A stretch of DNA of 52,458 nt from an uncultured Clostridia bacterium (GCA_934434555.1 CAKRZX010000015.1:1-52458), one strand, 5' to 3'; shown: positions 7,164 through 16,631, numbered from the stretch's first letter. Program-made: numbers and translations. The notes: a model not told the origin generated them from the sequence alone.

Positions 7164-7648
7164 ATGATTTTTACCGATAAAGATTTGATAATGCCCACGG
7201 AAGAAAAATCCGGCGATTTGCGGGTAATTTATTATAACGTGTACGGCTACGGAAAACTTGACGGTATTCCGGACAGAATCAGAATCCAGTCCGAAATGCT
7301 ATTTTCGCTTTTCTGTCCCGCTTTGACGGTATGCCCCTGATTTTCGGCGGCGACCTTAATTCAACAGAAAATTCTGTGCCGTATAAAAAGATTGCGTCCC
7401 GTCTTACGCCTGCCGGCAAAATTGCGAAAAAAAGCGATAACTACGGTTTTTACGATTCGTACGCGCAGTTTGACGGCGTGAATTTCATTGCAAAAGAACC
7501 TGTTGAATCCGATGACGGAATCGACCACGTATTTGTAAGATTTTTTGACGTTTTACGATATACAACCGTTACCTGCCCCGCGGCACTGATTTCTTCGGAC
7601 CATTTACCCAAAATATGTGATACAAAAACAACGTACCGCGAAACATAA
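7164..7648 (+). pseudogene. Endonuclease/exonuclease/phosphatase family gene, internally deleted
   Basis: From ATG 7164 the reading frame gives the family's N-terminus (RVIYYNVYGYGK) but stops at about 7340. A second frame then supplies the C-terminal half: RFDGMPLIFGGDLNS (the GDLN motif) and SSDHLP (the catalytic SDH motif). The middle 100 or more residues, with the metal-binding Glu region, are missing and the frames differ. An internal deletion near 7300 best explains this. The product would be inactive. Confidence 0.75.
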
Positions 7649-7702
7649 ATTTCGCGGTACGCTGCGTAACAAAAGAAAGAATAAAAGTAATGAAGATGGT
7701 TA

Positions 7703-8218
7703 TCAACCTGAAATAAGTTCCCTGAAATACAGGGCTTTTTCGGAATCTGCCTTATTTGAGATAACAAGTATCTTTTCACCGTCAACCGTGGTGAATACGC
7801 CGTAGAATTCCTTTTTGGTCATTGTAATCTTTAATCCGAAACCGTCTGCCTCAACGGTATACTTGCCTGAATCCGAATCGGTTGCCGCGTTAAGAGTAAC
7901 CGTGCCGCCTTCATCGGGGAAAATAAAGGTAAGTTCGCCGCCGTATTCTTTCAAAACCGCGTCGGCGTCAGCCTGTTCCATTTCCTTGCCGTTAATCATA
8001 CCGCCGCAGAATTCCCACTGTGTGTAGGCAATGTCGGGTACTTTAATCGCCTCAACGCCCGAAAGCGCCTTTGGGAACACCGAATTGCTGCCTGAATCGG
8101 TAGCGGTGGCTGTGGGGGTTTCGCCCGTTACAGTGTCATCACTGCAAGCGGTTAAAGCCGCAGTAACACAGAAAAGCAATGTTGCAACCGTCATAATAAT
8201 ACATATAAATTTTTTCAT
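7703..8218 (-). CDS. Small secreted lipoprotein of unknown function
   Basis: 171 residues. A signal peptide ends in the lipobox LTAC (Cys25), so it should be lipid-anchored on the outer face of the membrane. A Thr/Ser-rich linker follows and then a compact domain of about 120 residues rich in alternating beta-strand patterns. Residues such as MNGKEM and TMTKKEFYGVF recall lipoprotein domains seen repeatedly in Clostridia, but no function is known. It stands alone, its start about 175 bp from that of the divergent two-component system. Confidence 0.8.
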   Translation of the reverse strand: MKKFICIIMTVATLLFCVTAALTACSDDTVTGETPTATATDSGSNSVFPKALSGVEAIKVPDIAYTQWEFCGGMINGKEMEQADADAVLKEYGGELTFIFPDEGGTVTLNAATDSDSGKYTVEADGFGLKITMTKKEFYGVFTTVDGEKILVISNKADSEKALYFRELISG

Positions 8219-8326
8219 AATATTCCTCCGAATTTTTACTGTCTTAATTCTATCATAAATAGCACAGAAAAAATACGGATTTGCGTGAAATGCACGTTTC
8301 AGGGTGTGAATTGCGTTTTATTTGCC

Positions 8327-8355
8327 TTGAAAAATTTTTGTTTTTATAGTAGAAT
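8327..8355 (+). promoter_or_regulatory. Predicted promoter of the two-component operon
   Basis: TTGAAA at 8327-8332, a 17-bp spacer and TAGAAT at 8350-8355, 39 bp before the response-regulator ATG, which is preceded by GGAGAG. Confidence 0.65.
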
Positions 8356-8393
8356 AGATAAAAAGCCGTTTTGGGCTATGAAAGGAGAGCAAA

Positions 8394-9092
8394 ATGAGAA
8401 TAGCCGTATGCGACGACAGCCCCACATTTTTGCACAACGCTGCCGACCTGATAAAAAAATGGTGTGTTGAAAGCGATATTCAGGCGGAGATTATCCTTTG
8501 CGGAAACGGCGACGAACTTCTTGCACAGCAAAAGCGGCTTGACGCTGTTTTTCTTGACATAATAATGCCCCTGTTTAACGGTATGGAAACCGCACGGGAA
8601 CTTAGGCAGAGGGACACTGCGGTACGGATAGTTTTCCTGACCTCATCGCCCGAATTCGCCATTGAATCATACGACGTGGGCGCGTCGGGGTATCTCTTAA
8701 AGCCCGTGAGTTACGAAAAAATTAAATATATTTTGGATAAATGCGCAAAGGAAATCGATACGGAGAAAGAAAATATCGTTGTTAAAACGGCGTTCGGGTA
8801 TCAGAAAATATTTTTAAGCGATATAGAATATGCCGAAGCGCAGAACAAGAAAGTCATATTCTTCTTAAAGGACGGCAGAAGCATTGACGCAATGCAGCCT
8901 CTGCACTCGTTTGAAGACAAGTTTACCGAGGGCTTTTTCAAGTGTCACCGCAGTTATCTTGTGAATCTTTCAAACGTTGATCATTTTAACAGCAGCGAAA
9001 TCACCACTTTGTCCGGGCATCGGATTCCCATTGCCCGCGGCTTTGCAAAGCCCTTTAAGGACGCGTACTTTGCGCTAATGTTCAAGGAGTAA
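8394..9092 (+). CDS. LytTR-type response regulator (AgrA/VirR-like)
   Basis: 232 residues. The receiver domain (1-120) has the acidic pair Asp7/Asp8, phospho-acceptor Asp55 (FLDIIMP) and a conserved Lys in GYLLKPVSY. Residues about 135-230 are a LytTR DNA-binding domain with the FKCHRSYLVNL signature. Regulators of this class bind paired direct repeats upstream of virulence, bacteriocin, cell-wall or quorum-sensing genes. The partner kinase starts 3 bp after its stop. No autoinducer-peptide gene is visible next to it, so the signal is unknown. Confidence 0.93.
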   Translation: MRIAVCDDSPTFLHNAADLIKKWCVESDIQAEIILCGNGDELLAQQKRLDAVFLDIIMPLFNGMETARELRQRDTAVRIVFLTSSPEFAIESYDVGASGYLLKPVSYEKIKYILDKCAKEIDTEKENIVVKTAFGYQKIFLSDIEYAEAQNKKVIFFLKDGRSIDAMQPLHSFEDKFTEGFFKCHRSYLVNLSNVDHFNSSEITTLSGHRIPIARGFAKPFKDAYFALMFKE

Positions 9093-9095
9093 TTT

Positions 9096-10364
9096 ATGCT
9101 TACCGAAATTTTAGGTTTTTTCCATAATGCCTCAACTCTTCTGTTCGGTGTGTATATTTCCGCCGCGTTTTTGGGCATAAAGATGTCAAAGAAAAACATC
9201 CTTGTTCTTTTGGGATTTTCGTCCGCCGTGGGCGCGGTTTATATAGGTACTTACCTGCTTTTGGGCACCGAGGGTACAAAGAAAATCTACCCGTTTATAG
9301 TACATCTGCCCCTTGTGCTGTTTTTGGTTTTTCACTTTAAGTACAAATTTGCCCTGTCCCTTTTATCGGTACTTACGGCGTATTTGTGCTGTCAGGTAAG
9401 CAACTGGTTAGGCATTCTTGCAATGTCCGTATTTAAATCAGAAGCCGTTTATTATGCGGTGCGGATTACCGTTACTTTAATAACGTTCTTTCTGCTTATC
9501 CGCTTTGTTTCCGCCGCCACGGCACAGTTGCTGCAAAAGCCCACCCACTCGCTCCTTATTCTCGGTTTAATACCTTTTGTGTACTATCTTTACGACTATG
9601 CTTTCGGCGTGTACACCGCACTGTTGTATTCGGGAATTGAAGTTGTGGTCGAATTTTTGGGCTTTGCGCTTTGCATTTTCTATATTCTTTTTATCTTCCT
9701 GTATTTCAGGCAGTATGAAGAAAAGCGTGAAGCCGAGCAGACAAATCAGCTTATGGAAGCAAGGCGGGTGCAGTCCGAAAAGGAAATTGAGGCTATGCGA
9801 CGCTCGGAAAAAGCGATATCCATACTGCGCCACGATATGCGCCATTTTCTTTCAGGTATATCCGTTATGATTACAAACGGCGAATACGACAAAGCGCAGG
9901 AATGCATTAAAGATATTATTTCCGCCGCCGACAGCACCGCAAGCAAGCGATACTGCAAAAACGAGACGGTAAATATTATCCTCTCTTCCCTTGAAAACAG
10001 AATCGAATCAAACAAAATAAACTTTGAGTACGCGGTAAACATCCGCGAAAATCTGCCGTTTTCGGACGTTGACATAACGGCGATACTCTCAAACGGGCTT
10101 GAAAACGCAATAAATGCGGTTGTTTCGCTGCCCGAAGACAAGCGTTTTATCCGCCTTGATATGCGCGAGAACGGCGGGAAACTGCTTATATCCATAAAGA
10201 ACACTTACCTTACCGCCCCGAAAATAGTTGACGGACTGCCGAAAAGTCTGCGCGAGGGCCACGGGTTCGGTTCGCAAAGCATACGCTACGTTGCCGAAAA
10301 ACTTAAAGGTAACTGCCAGTTTAACGTTTCAGATGATTATTTCATTTTACAGGTAATATTATAA
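9096..10364 (+). CDS. Sensor histidine kinase, AgrC-like GHKL type
   Basis: 422 residues. Residues about 1-205 contain six or so hydrophobic helices, a polytopic sensor region like that of AgrC. A coiled coil (about 208-240) leads to the phospho-acceptor region with His in ILRHDMRHFLSG. The GHKL ATPase domain shows the N-box (SNGLENAINA) and the G-box (GHGFGSQSI). It should phosphorylate the response regulator immediately upstream, with which it is co-transcribed. Confidence 0.92.
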   Translation: MLTEILGFFHNASTLLFGVYISAAFLGIKMSKKNILVLLGFSSAVGAVYIGTYLLLGTEGTKKIYPFIVHLPLVLFLVFHFKYKFALSLLSVLTAYLCCQVSNWLGILAMSVFKSEAVYYAVRITVTLITFFLLIRFVSAATAQLLQKPTHSLLILGLIPFVYYLYDYAFGVYTALLYSGIEVVVEFLGFALCIFYILFIFLYFRQYEEKREAEQTNQLMEARRVQSEKEIEAMRRSEKAISILRHDMRHFLSGISVMITNGEYDKAQECIKDIISAADSTASKRYCKNETVNIILSSLENRIESNKINFEYAVNIRENLPFSDVDITAILSNGLENAINAVVSLPEDKRFIRLDMRENGGKLLISIKNTYLTAPKIVDGLPKSLREGHGFGSQSIRYVAEKLKGNCQFNVSDDYFILQVIL

Positions 10365-10375
10365 AACAGAATAGC

Positions 10376-10408
10376 AAAAGCCGGGCATAATCGCCCGACT
10401 TCTTTTTT
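10376..10408 (+). terminator. Terminator of the two-component operon
   Basis: CGGGC-ATAATC-GCCCG stem followed by a T-rich tract, just after the kinase stop codon. Confidence 0.75.
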
Positions 10409-10411
10409 ATA

Positions 10412-10460
10412 AAAAATGGGCTGTTACAAGCGTTTCAGCGTCTGCAACAGCCCATATTTT
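10412..10460. terminator. Bidirectional terminator between converging operons
   Basis: A long stem built from TGGGCTGTT and AACAGCCCA (about 10417-10454) with A-runs before and T-runs after. It can stop the leftward nucleoside-transporter operon and back up the rightward two-component operon. Confidence 0.8.
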
Positions 10461-11423
10461 TTATCTTTCCTCGCGGAAGTAATGCACGCCTAAACTTTCG
10501 GGCGGCTGATTGTTCTTGTTCTTTGTCATACTCGTGATAATAAGTACGATTACCGTTACAACATAGGGAAGCATTTTTACAAGCGGTTTCGCCTCGGTGG
10601 GAATGCCCACAACGTAACTGCTTACAATGTACAGTCCGCCGAAAACGATTGAACCCAGAATTCCCAGATTCGGGCGCCACAGCGTGAATATAACAAGTGC
10701 AATGGCAAGCCAGCCGATGGCGTCAATGGTGTATTCCCAGTTGCCGTTAAGGTTGTCCATTATATAGCACAGTCCGCCGAGGCCCGCAACTCCGGAGCCT
10801 ATAAGCGTTGCACCGTAGCGGTACTTTGTAACCGAAATTCCCGCCGCATCCGCCGTTGCTGGATTTTCACCCACCGCGCGCAGGTTAAGGCCTACACGGG
10901 TTTTTGTTAAAACTATTGACGAAACTATCGCTATTGCCACGGCAAGATAAATCATAATGCCGTGAGAGAAGAACAGTCTGCCTATTTCGCCGCAGTTTTC
11001 GGCAAAAGGAAGCGTTGCGGTAAAGTATTTGCTTGCGCTTGTGAACTTTGCGCCGTCAACCTGTGCAATCATATAGTTTGAAACGCCCGTTCCCAGGGTT
11101 GTAAGCGCAAGACCCGTAACGTTCTGATTTGCCCGAAGCGTTACGGCAAGCACGCTGTAAACAAGCCCCATAAGTGCTCCGCCCGCAAACGCGGCAAGTA
11201 TGGGTAAAAGCACCGCGATAATCGGGTTCGGCGACACGTTTTCCGCAAGAGAGGAAATATACATTGCCTCTGCGACGCAGCCGCAACTTGCGCCCACGCA
11301 CATTATTCCCGGAATACCCAGGTTAAGGTGTCCCGACTTTTCGGTTATTGTTTCTCCCGTTGAACCGTAAAGAAACGAACTTCCGATTTTTATTGCCCTT
11401 ATAAGGAAAGTTATAATGTTCAT
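10461..11423 (-). CDS. ABC transporter permease, BMP/nucleoside family (second permease)
   Basis: 320 residues and about eight hydrophobic segments, with the NLGIPGIMCVGA and RAVGENPATADAAGI motifs of the BPD_transp_2 family (RbsC/NupQ-type). Its start overlaps the stop of the preceding permease by one base, indicating coupling. With the companion permease it should form the membrane channel of a purine nucleoside or nucleobase importer. Confidence 0.9.
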   Translation of the reverse strand: MNIITFLIRAIKIGSSFLYGSTGETITEKSGHLNLGIPGIMCVGASCGCVAEAMYISSLAENVSPNPIIAVLLPILAAFAGGALMGLVYSVLAVTLRANQNVTGLALTTLGTGVSNYMIAQVDGAKFTSASKYFTATLPFAENCGEIGRLFFSHGIMIYLAVAIAIVSSIVLTKTRVGLNLRAVGENPATADAAGISVTKYRYGATLIGSGVAGLGGLCYIMDNLNGNWEYTIDAIGWLAIALVIFTLWRPNLGILGSIVFGGLYIVSSYVVGIPTEAKPLVKMLPYVVTVIVLIITSMTKNKNNQPPESLGVHYFREER

Positions 11424-12493
11424 TATTTACGTTCCCCTTTGCGAAATACAATTTTATAGTTTATAAAGAACTCACAGCCGATAACGAAGAACAGAATAAC
11501 CGCGGTAAGGATATCGGCAATGGAGTCGCTCATTTTGAACGTGGAGCAAACCTGATTCGCGCCTACTTCCAAAAAAGCAATCAGGAAGGACGAAAGCACC
11601 ATTACAAGCGGATTGAATTTTGCAATCCACGATACCATGATAGCGGTAAATCCGTTGCCGCCCGCAGTGGATGTTGCAATGGTATGATTCATTCCGCCCA
11701 CGAGGAGAAGTCCCGCAACACCGCACAGTGCACCTGAAAGCACCATTGTGCGCAGGATTACTTTTTTAACGTTTATGCCTATGTACTTTGCCGTGTTCTG
11801 ACTTTCGCCCACAACGGATATTTCATATCCGTGCTTTGAAAAGCGCAAATAAATGTAAATAAGCGCAGTAATAATCGCAACAACTATTATTGCGAGCAGC
11901 CATTTGTTATAAACTGTGGGTAGCGCGTATTTTGACATAGGGTCAAGCGTACCGGAGCCGCTTGGAACCCAGATTCCCAAACAGAATATGATAAGTTGGG
12001 TTGCAATATAGTTCATCATAAGAGTGAACAGCGTTTCGTTGGTGTTCCACTTTGCCTTGAAAACAGCGGGAATTATTGCCCAAAAAATACCTGCAATAAT
12101 GCTTGCGGCAATCATAATAATCCAAAGTACGGGATTGGGGATTTTGCCGCCCAAATAAAACATAACCGCCGTGCAGGCAAGTCCGGCAAAAAGTGTCTGT
12201 CCCTCGGCACCTATGTTCCAAAACTTCATTTTGAACGCCGGCGTTACCGCAACGGATATAAGCAGAAGCACTGAAAGTTTGTAAATTAGAATCCATATAC
12301 GCCGCGGAGTGCCGAACGCGCCGCTTATCATTTCCGAATAAAAAGAAAGAGGACTTTTCTTTGCAAGCAGCCAGAACAGTATTCCGCACAGAAGCAGCGA
12401 TAAAACTATTGCCGCCGCACGTATTCCAATCGCTTTACCGCGTGAGATATCGCTGCGTTTGACTATATGAAACAAAGGTGCTTTTTTTTCCAT
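11423..12493 (-). CDS. ABC transporter permease, BMP/nucleoside family (first permease)
   Basis: 356 residues. A cytoplasmic N-terminus is followed by about nine hydrophobic segments; FWNIGAEGQTLFAG and GESQNTAKYIGINVKK are family motifs (BPD_transp_2, NupP/YufP-type). It is flanked by the ATPase gene (one-base overlap) and the second permease gene, the usual order for this importer family. Confidence 0.9.
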   Translation of the reverse strand: MEKKAPLFHIVKRSDISRGKAIGIRAAAIVLSLLLCGILFWLLAKKSPLSFYSEMISGAFGTPRRIWILIYKLSVLLLISVAVTPAFKMKFWNIGAEGQTLFAGLACTAVMFYLGGKIPNPVLWIIMIAASIIAGIFWAIIPAVFKAKWNTNETLFTLMMNYIATQLIIFCLGIWVPSGSGTLDPMSKYALPTVYNKWLLAIIVVAIITALIYIYLRFSKHGYEISVVGESQNTAKYIGINVKKVILRTMVLSGALCGVAGLLLVGGMNHTIATSTAGGNGFTAIMVSWIAKFNPLVMVLSSFLIAFLEVGANQVCSTFKMSDSIADILTAVILFFVIGCEFFINYKIVFRKGERK

Positions 12494-14025
12494 TATTTCG
12501 TCCCCTCTCTTTTGTTGACGTTTGCCGTCATAAGTTTTCCGATTTCCTCTTTTGTGGTGCGGCGTCCGTCAACAATTCCGGTAATATGACCCGAGCCGAT
12601 TACAAGTATGCGGTCGCACAGTTCAATAAGCACATCCAAATCCTCGCCTACGAAAATAACCGCCACGCCTTTTTTCTTCTGTTCGTTAAGCAGGTTATAT
12701 ATAAGGTACGATGAGTTAATATCAAGTCCCCGCACGGGATAAGCCGCCATAAACACGGTAGGTGCCGCGGCGATTTCGCGTCCCACAAGCACTTTCTGCA
12801 CGTTTCCGCCCGAAAGCCTGCGCACGGGAGTTGAGGGTGAGGGAGTAACAACTTCAAGTTCATTTATAACCTTTTCGGCAAGATTTTTGGGCTGTTTGCG
12901 TTCAAGGAACATACTCTTTCCTTTGCGGTAGGAGCGGAGCATCATATTGTCGATAATATCCATATTGCCTACCAGTCCCATTCCCAAACGGTCCTCGGGA
13001 ACAAACGAAAGACGTACGCCCAGTTCGTGAATCTGTGTAGGTGTTTTATCGCGCAAATTTTCTTCCTTGCCCGTTTTGGGGTTTTCGTAAAGAATATCGC
13101 CAGACTGAATATGCTGCAAGCCCGCTATTGCTTCAAGCAGTTCTCTCTGTCCGCTTCCCGCAATGCCCGCAATACCGAGAATTTCTCCCGAGCGTGCGGT
13201 AAAAGAAACATCATCGAGAATCTTTCTGCCGTCCTGACTTATGCAGTCAACACCGCGGACGATAAGCCTGTCGGCGGAATTTTTCGGCTCGCTGCGTTCA
13301 ATATCCAAATCAACTTTCTTGCCCACCATCATTTCGGTAAGCTGGGCTTCGTTTGTTTCGCTTGTGTTCACCGTGCCGATATATTCGCCCTTACGGAGAA
13401 CGGAAACCCTGTCGGAAAGGGAAAGCACTTCGTGAAGTTTGTGGGTGATAATGATTATCGCCTTGCCGTCGTCGCGCATTCTGCGCAAAACCGCAAAAAG
13501 TTTCTGCGTTTCCTGTGGTGTAAGAACGGCGGTAGGCTCGTCAAGAATAAGGATATCCGCGCCGCGGTAAAGTACTTTTATGATTTCCACCGTCTGTTTT
13601 TCCGAAACCGACATATCCTTAATACGCTTGCCCGGGTCGATTTCAAAGCCGTACAGGTCACTTATTTCCTTTATGCGTTTTGCACTCTTTTTGAGATTAT
13701 AGCGTTCATTGTTAAGCCCGAGAACGATATTCTCCGCGGCGGTAAATACGTTTACAAGTTTGAAATGCTGATGAATCATACCTATCTTATAATCATAGGC
13801 GTCCTTGGGCGAACGAATGCTTACCGGGTGACCGTCAATAAGAATTTCGCCGCTGTCGGGAAAATATATGCCCGATATCATATTCATAAGGGTGGTTTTT
13901 CCGCTTCCGTTTTCGCCTAAAACGGAAAGAATCTCGCCCCTGTTTACGGTCAGGCTTACGTCTTTATTGGCAACTATACTGCCGAAAGTTTTTGTTATGT
14001 GTCTTAACTCAATTGCAGGCACCAT
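12493..14025 (-). CDS. ABC transporter ATP-binding protein with two nucleotide-binding domains, BMP/nucleoside family
   Basis: 510 residues made of two fused NBDs, as in NupO/YufO. The first has Walker A GENGSGKTT, signature SVSEKQ and Walker B ADILILDEPTAVLTP. The second has a modified Walker A (GIAGSGQRE), the signature LSGGNVQK, and a degenerate Walker B region where PVRGLDINS replaces a DEP motif. That asymmetry is normal for this family, in which one ATP site is weak. It powers the two permeases encoded downstream. Confidence 0.92.
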   Translation of the reverse strand: MVPAIELRHITKTFGSIVANKDVSLTVNRGEILSVLGENGSGKTTLMNMISGIYFPDSGEILIDGHPVSIRSPKDAYDYKIGMIHQHFKLVNVFTAAENIVLGLNNERYNLKKSAKRIKEISDLYGFEIDPGKRIKDMSVSEKQTVEIIKVLYRGADILILDEPTAVLTPQETQKLFAVLRRMRDDGKAIIIITHKLHEVLSLSDRVSVLRKGEYIGTVNTSETNEAQLTEMMVGKKVDLDIERSEPKNSADRLIVRGVDCISQDGRKILDDVSFTARSGEILGIAGIAGSGQRELLEAIAGLQHIQSGDILYENPKTGKEENLRDKTPTQIHELGVRLSFVPEDRLGMGLVGNMDIIDNMMLRSYRKGKSMFLERKQPKNLAEKVINELEVVTPSPSTPVRRLSGGNVQKVLVGREIAAAPTVFMAAYPVRGLDINSSYLIYNLLNEQKKKGVAVIFVGEDLDVLIELCDRILVIGSGHITGIVDGRRTTKEEIGKLMTANVNKREGTK

Positions 14026-14049
14026 ATATGCTCCTCCTGTGTCTGAATT

Positions 14050-14130
14050 CAGAAAAAAGCGTTTTTGTGATTAAAAGCGCTTTTTTCCGATTTCAGACCG
14101 ATTTTATCAATAATACAGGCGGACGGACAA
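14050..14130 (-). terminator. Hairpins between the binding-protein and ATPase genes (probable attenuator)
   Basis: Two inverted repeats lie in the 129-bp gap: AAAAAAGCG/CGCTTTTTT (14053-14087 region) and a GC-rich stem around 14118-14145 (GGCGGAC...GTCCGCC). For minus-strand transcripts leaving the binding-protein gene they would act as a partial terminator. This gives more binding protein than transporter, a common arrangement in ABC importer operons. Confidence 0.6.
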
Positions 14131-14154
14131 ATGTCCGCCGCCTGAAAGAATATA

Positions 14155-15396
14155 TTATTTTCCGGTTGAAAGAATGGTGATTCCGTCGATATCTACATCA
14201 AAGTAGGGAGCCGAACGGTATTCGGACTCGTGGAAGTAACCGTCTTTAACAGCCTCGGTTTCGGGCTTGTAATCGCCGAAATCGTCAACATCGGCAAGGT
14301 AGGTAGTAAGTTTTTCGCCTTTAACGGTGAAAGTATCGGTATCGAATACGTGGATTTCGCCTTTTTCAAGTTTTGCTTTGGCTTCTTCAACAGCAGCCTT
14401 GGTGCCTTCGGCAACAACCTTTTCGTTAACGTCGGTAAGAACAACGGAGCCGGTAGCAAGAGTGCCCGTCCAGTCGGTCTTGATTTCTTCGCCCTTAACT
14501 ACACAGTTGATGATGTACTCAAAGTAGGGAGTCCAGTCGATACGTGATGAAACCATAAATGTCTCGGGGCAGGTTTCAATGGTTGAACCGTTATAGGAAA
14601 CATTGGGAACTTTTCTTGCTTCGCAGGCAGAGGGAGCGCCAAGCGAGTCAGCGTGCTGTGAAATAAGTACGCAGCCCTGGTCCATAAGTGAGTTGGCAAC
14701 GTCACGCTCATCGTCAACGGAATACCAAGCAGTAGTGAAGTCAACCTTCATTGTAACTGAGGGGCAAACGCTCTTTGCGCCGAGATAGAAAGCAGTGTAG
14801 CCTGACTTAACTTCTGCATAGGGGAAAGCGCCTACATAACCCATAACAGCCTGTTCGGCAGTGATTTTGCCTTCTTTAATCATTTCGTTGAGTTTAAGTC
14901 CCGCAACGATACCGGCAAGGTAACGGCCCTCATAGATTGTAGCAAAAGCGTTGTGGAAGTTAGCAAGCTTCTCGGTATGAGCCTTTGTTCCGGTTGCGTG
15001 GCAGAACTGAACATTCGTAAATTCGTTTGCCGCTTTTATAAGCCACTGTTCATGGCCGAAAGAATCGGCAAAAACGATGTCGCATTTCTTGTCAGCAAGA
15101 TCAGCGGCAGCATCATAGCAAGCCTGATCTTCTGCAACGGGATACTTAAACATTACCTGTTCATCGGTAAGCCCGAGGTTTTTTTGTGCGTTCCTAGCAG
15201 CATTCATGAAGTTAAGGTCGTAGGTTGACTTTTCATCATGCAGGAAGATGAAACCGATTTTAATGTTTGAAAGGTCTTTGCCTTTTGTTTCATTGCCTCC
15301 GGTTGTCCCGCCTTTTTTGTCCTCGCCGCCACCGCAGCCTGCGAAACACATTACCGCCATACAAACGGTGAGAATCGCAACAAGTATTTTTTTCAT
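14155..15396 (-). CDS. BMP family substrate-binding lipoprotein (purine nucleoside importer)
   Basis: 413 residues from ATG 15396, preceded by AAGGAGG; a longer reading has no such site. The signal peptide ends at lipobox FAGC (about Cys20), then a Gly/Lys linker leads to the Bmp domain. Motifs such as KIGFIFLHDEKSTYDLNFMNAAR and GRYLAGIVAGLKLNEM fit the PnrA/Bmp group, which binds purine nucleosides outside the membrane. It is co-directional with xpt 83 bp upstream, so guanosine/inosine or a purine base is the likely ligand. Confidence 0.92.
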   Translation of the reverse strand: MKKILVAILTVCMAVMCFAGCGGGEDKKGGTTGGNETKGKDLSNIKIGFIFLHDEKSTYDLNFMNAARNAQKNLGLTDEQVMFKYPVAEDQACYDAAADLADKKCDIVFADSFGHEQWLIKAANEFTNVQFCHATGTKAHTEKLANFHNAFATIYEGRYLAGIVAGLKLNEMIKEGKITAEQAVMGYVGAFPYAEVKSGYTAFYLGAKSVCPSVTMKVDFTTAWYSVDDERDVANSLMDQGCVLISQHADSLGAPSACEARKVPNVSYNGSTIETCPETFMVSSRIDWTPYFEYIINCVVKGEEIKTDWTGTLATGSVVLTDVNEKVVAEGTKAAVEEAKAKLEKGEIHVFDTDTFTVKGEKLTTYLADVDDFGDYKPETEAVKDGYFHESEYRSAPYFDVDIDGITILSTGK

Positions 15397-15479
15397 AAAA
15401 ATTCCTCCTTGCCTTTTTGGCAAAATTATATGTAAATTCAATTTACATCAAAAATTAAAACCGCCCGCAGAGGTACACT

Positions 15480-16058
15480 CTACGAACGGAATGTTATTGC
15501 GCAATCGTCCATATGTTCGATTACCGCAAGAGACTCTACACGGATTCCGTCTTTGCGGAGTTCGTCTCCGCCGCCCTGAAATCCTTTTTCTATGGCTACT
15601 CCGGCGCCTGCAAGCGTGGCACCCGCCTGATGCACTAAGTCCATAAGCCCGCGGATTGCTTCGCCGCTTGCGAGGAAGTCGTCGATGATAAGAACCTTAT
15701 CATCTGCGCAAAGGTGCTTTTTGGCTATGGTAACATCGTAACTGACATTATGCGTGAACGAAAAAATCGGAGTGGAGTAAAAACTCGCATCCCGATTAAG
15801 AGTCTTGTGTTTCTTGCCGAACACTACGGGAGCGTTGTTGAAATACTGCGCAGTTATACACGCAAGGGCAATGCCGGACGCTTCAACCGTAAGTATCTTA
15901 TTCACTCCGCAGCCTGCAAAAAGCCGTGAAAATTCTCTGCCCATATCATTGAGCAGACCTATATCTATCTGCTGGTTCAAGAAGCCGTCAACTTTCAGGA
16001 TATTACCCGGAAGAACGGTTCCCTCATTTATAATTTTGTCTTTCAAAAGTTGCAACAT
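15480..16058 (-). CDS. xpt: Xanthine phosphoribosyltransferase
   Basis: 192 residues, the usual length for Xpt. It has the PRPP-binding loop VLIIDDFLASGEA (about 128-140) and the N-terminal MLQLLKDKIINEGTVLPGNILKVDGFLN segment, split here as MLQLLKDKI and VLPGNILKVD, which is diagnostic for bacterial Xpt. It converts xanthine plus PRPP to XMP in purine salvage. It heads the transporter cluster, coupling uptake with salvage. I looked for a purine riboswitch in the 117-bp leader and did not find one. Confidence 0.95.
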   Translation of the reverse strand: MLQLLKDKIINEGTVLPGNILKVDGFLNQQIDIGLLNDMGREFSRLFAGCGVNKILTVEASGIALACITAQYFNNAPVVFGKKHKTLNRDASFYSTPIFSFTHNVSYDVTIAKKHLCADDKVLIIDDFLASGEAIRGLMDLVHQAGATLAGAGVAIEKGFQGGGDELRKDGIRVESLAVIEHMDDCAITFRS

Positions 16059-16091
16059 AGGAACGAACCTTTCAAGAAAAATTACATCATA

Positions 16092-16120
16092 ATAGTATCA
16101 CATTTTTTTTAATTAGGCAA
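16092..16120 (-). promoter_or_regulatory. Predicted promoter of xpt and the purine importer
   Basis: Read on the minus strand: TTGCCT (complement of 16115-16120), a 17-bp spacer and TACTAT (complement of 16092-16097) with an upstream TG, an extended -10. It ends about 34 bp before the xpt ATG, too close to leave room for a riboswitch. Confidence 0.55.
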
Positions 16121-16175
16121 GCACTTTTTTCACTTTTTCATCAATTTCGGACATAAACTTTTTTTGAACGGAAAG

Positions 16176-16619
16176 TTACTGTTCTATATTTACAATAACC
16201 TTCATTTTTGCCGACACTTCGGGGAACAGTTTGAGTACTGCCTCATACTCCCCCGCCGCTTTCATTGCGGGAACATCAATTTTCTTTTTATCGATATCAA
16301 CACCGTGCTGTTTCTTTATCGCATCGGCAACGTCGGCAGCGGTAAGTGAGCCGAACATTTTGCCGTTTCCGCCCTTGCCGGTAACCGTTACGGTAAGTTT
16401 TTCAAGTTTCTTTGCGTTTTCAATTGCCTCTGCTTTTTGCACTTCGCGCCTGTGCGCCTCGGCGCTCTTGGCGGTATTTACCGCGTTAAGGTTTGCGCTT
16501 GTGGCTTCTTTGGCAAGTTTCCGCGGTATAAGATAGTTCCTTGCATACCCGTCGTTTACGTCGATTATCTGGTCCTTTTTGCCCGAACCTTTAACATCGC
16601 AAAGCAAAATAACTTTCAT
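16176..16619 (-). CDS. rplI: 50S ribosomal protein L9
   Basis: 147 residues with the L9 N-terminal rRNA-binding signature (MKVILLCDVKGSGKK...NDGYARNYLIP), a long connecting helix (about 40-75) and the C-terminal domain (FGSLTAADVADAI). It is not beside dnaB or rpsF/rpsR here but downstream of degV and purB, so its usual neighbourhood has been rearranged. Confidence 0.96.
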   Translation of the reverse strand: MKVILLCDVKGSGKKDQIIDVNDGYARNYLIPRKLAKEATSANLNAVNTAKSAEAHRREVQKAEAIENAKKLEKLTVTVTGKGGNGKMFGSLTAADVADAIKKQHGVDIDKKKIDVPAMKAAGEYEAVLKLFPEVSAKMKVIVNIEQ

Positions 16620-16631
16620 AAAAACACCTCT

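Noticed and set aside
13027..13920. 297-codon open frame on the plus strand
   Set aside because: It lies wholly antisense to the double-NBD ATPase gene, which has all its motifs; there is no ribosome binding site or family likeness.
16059..16175. Purine riboswitch upstream of xpt
   Set aside because: The predicted promoter is only about 34 bp before the start codon and the conserved loop sequences of a purine riboswitch are absent.
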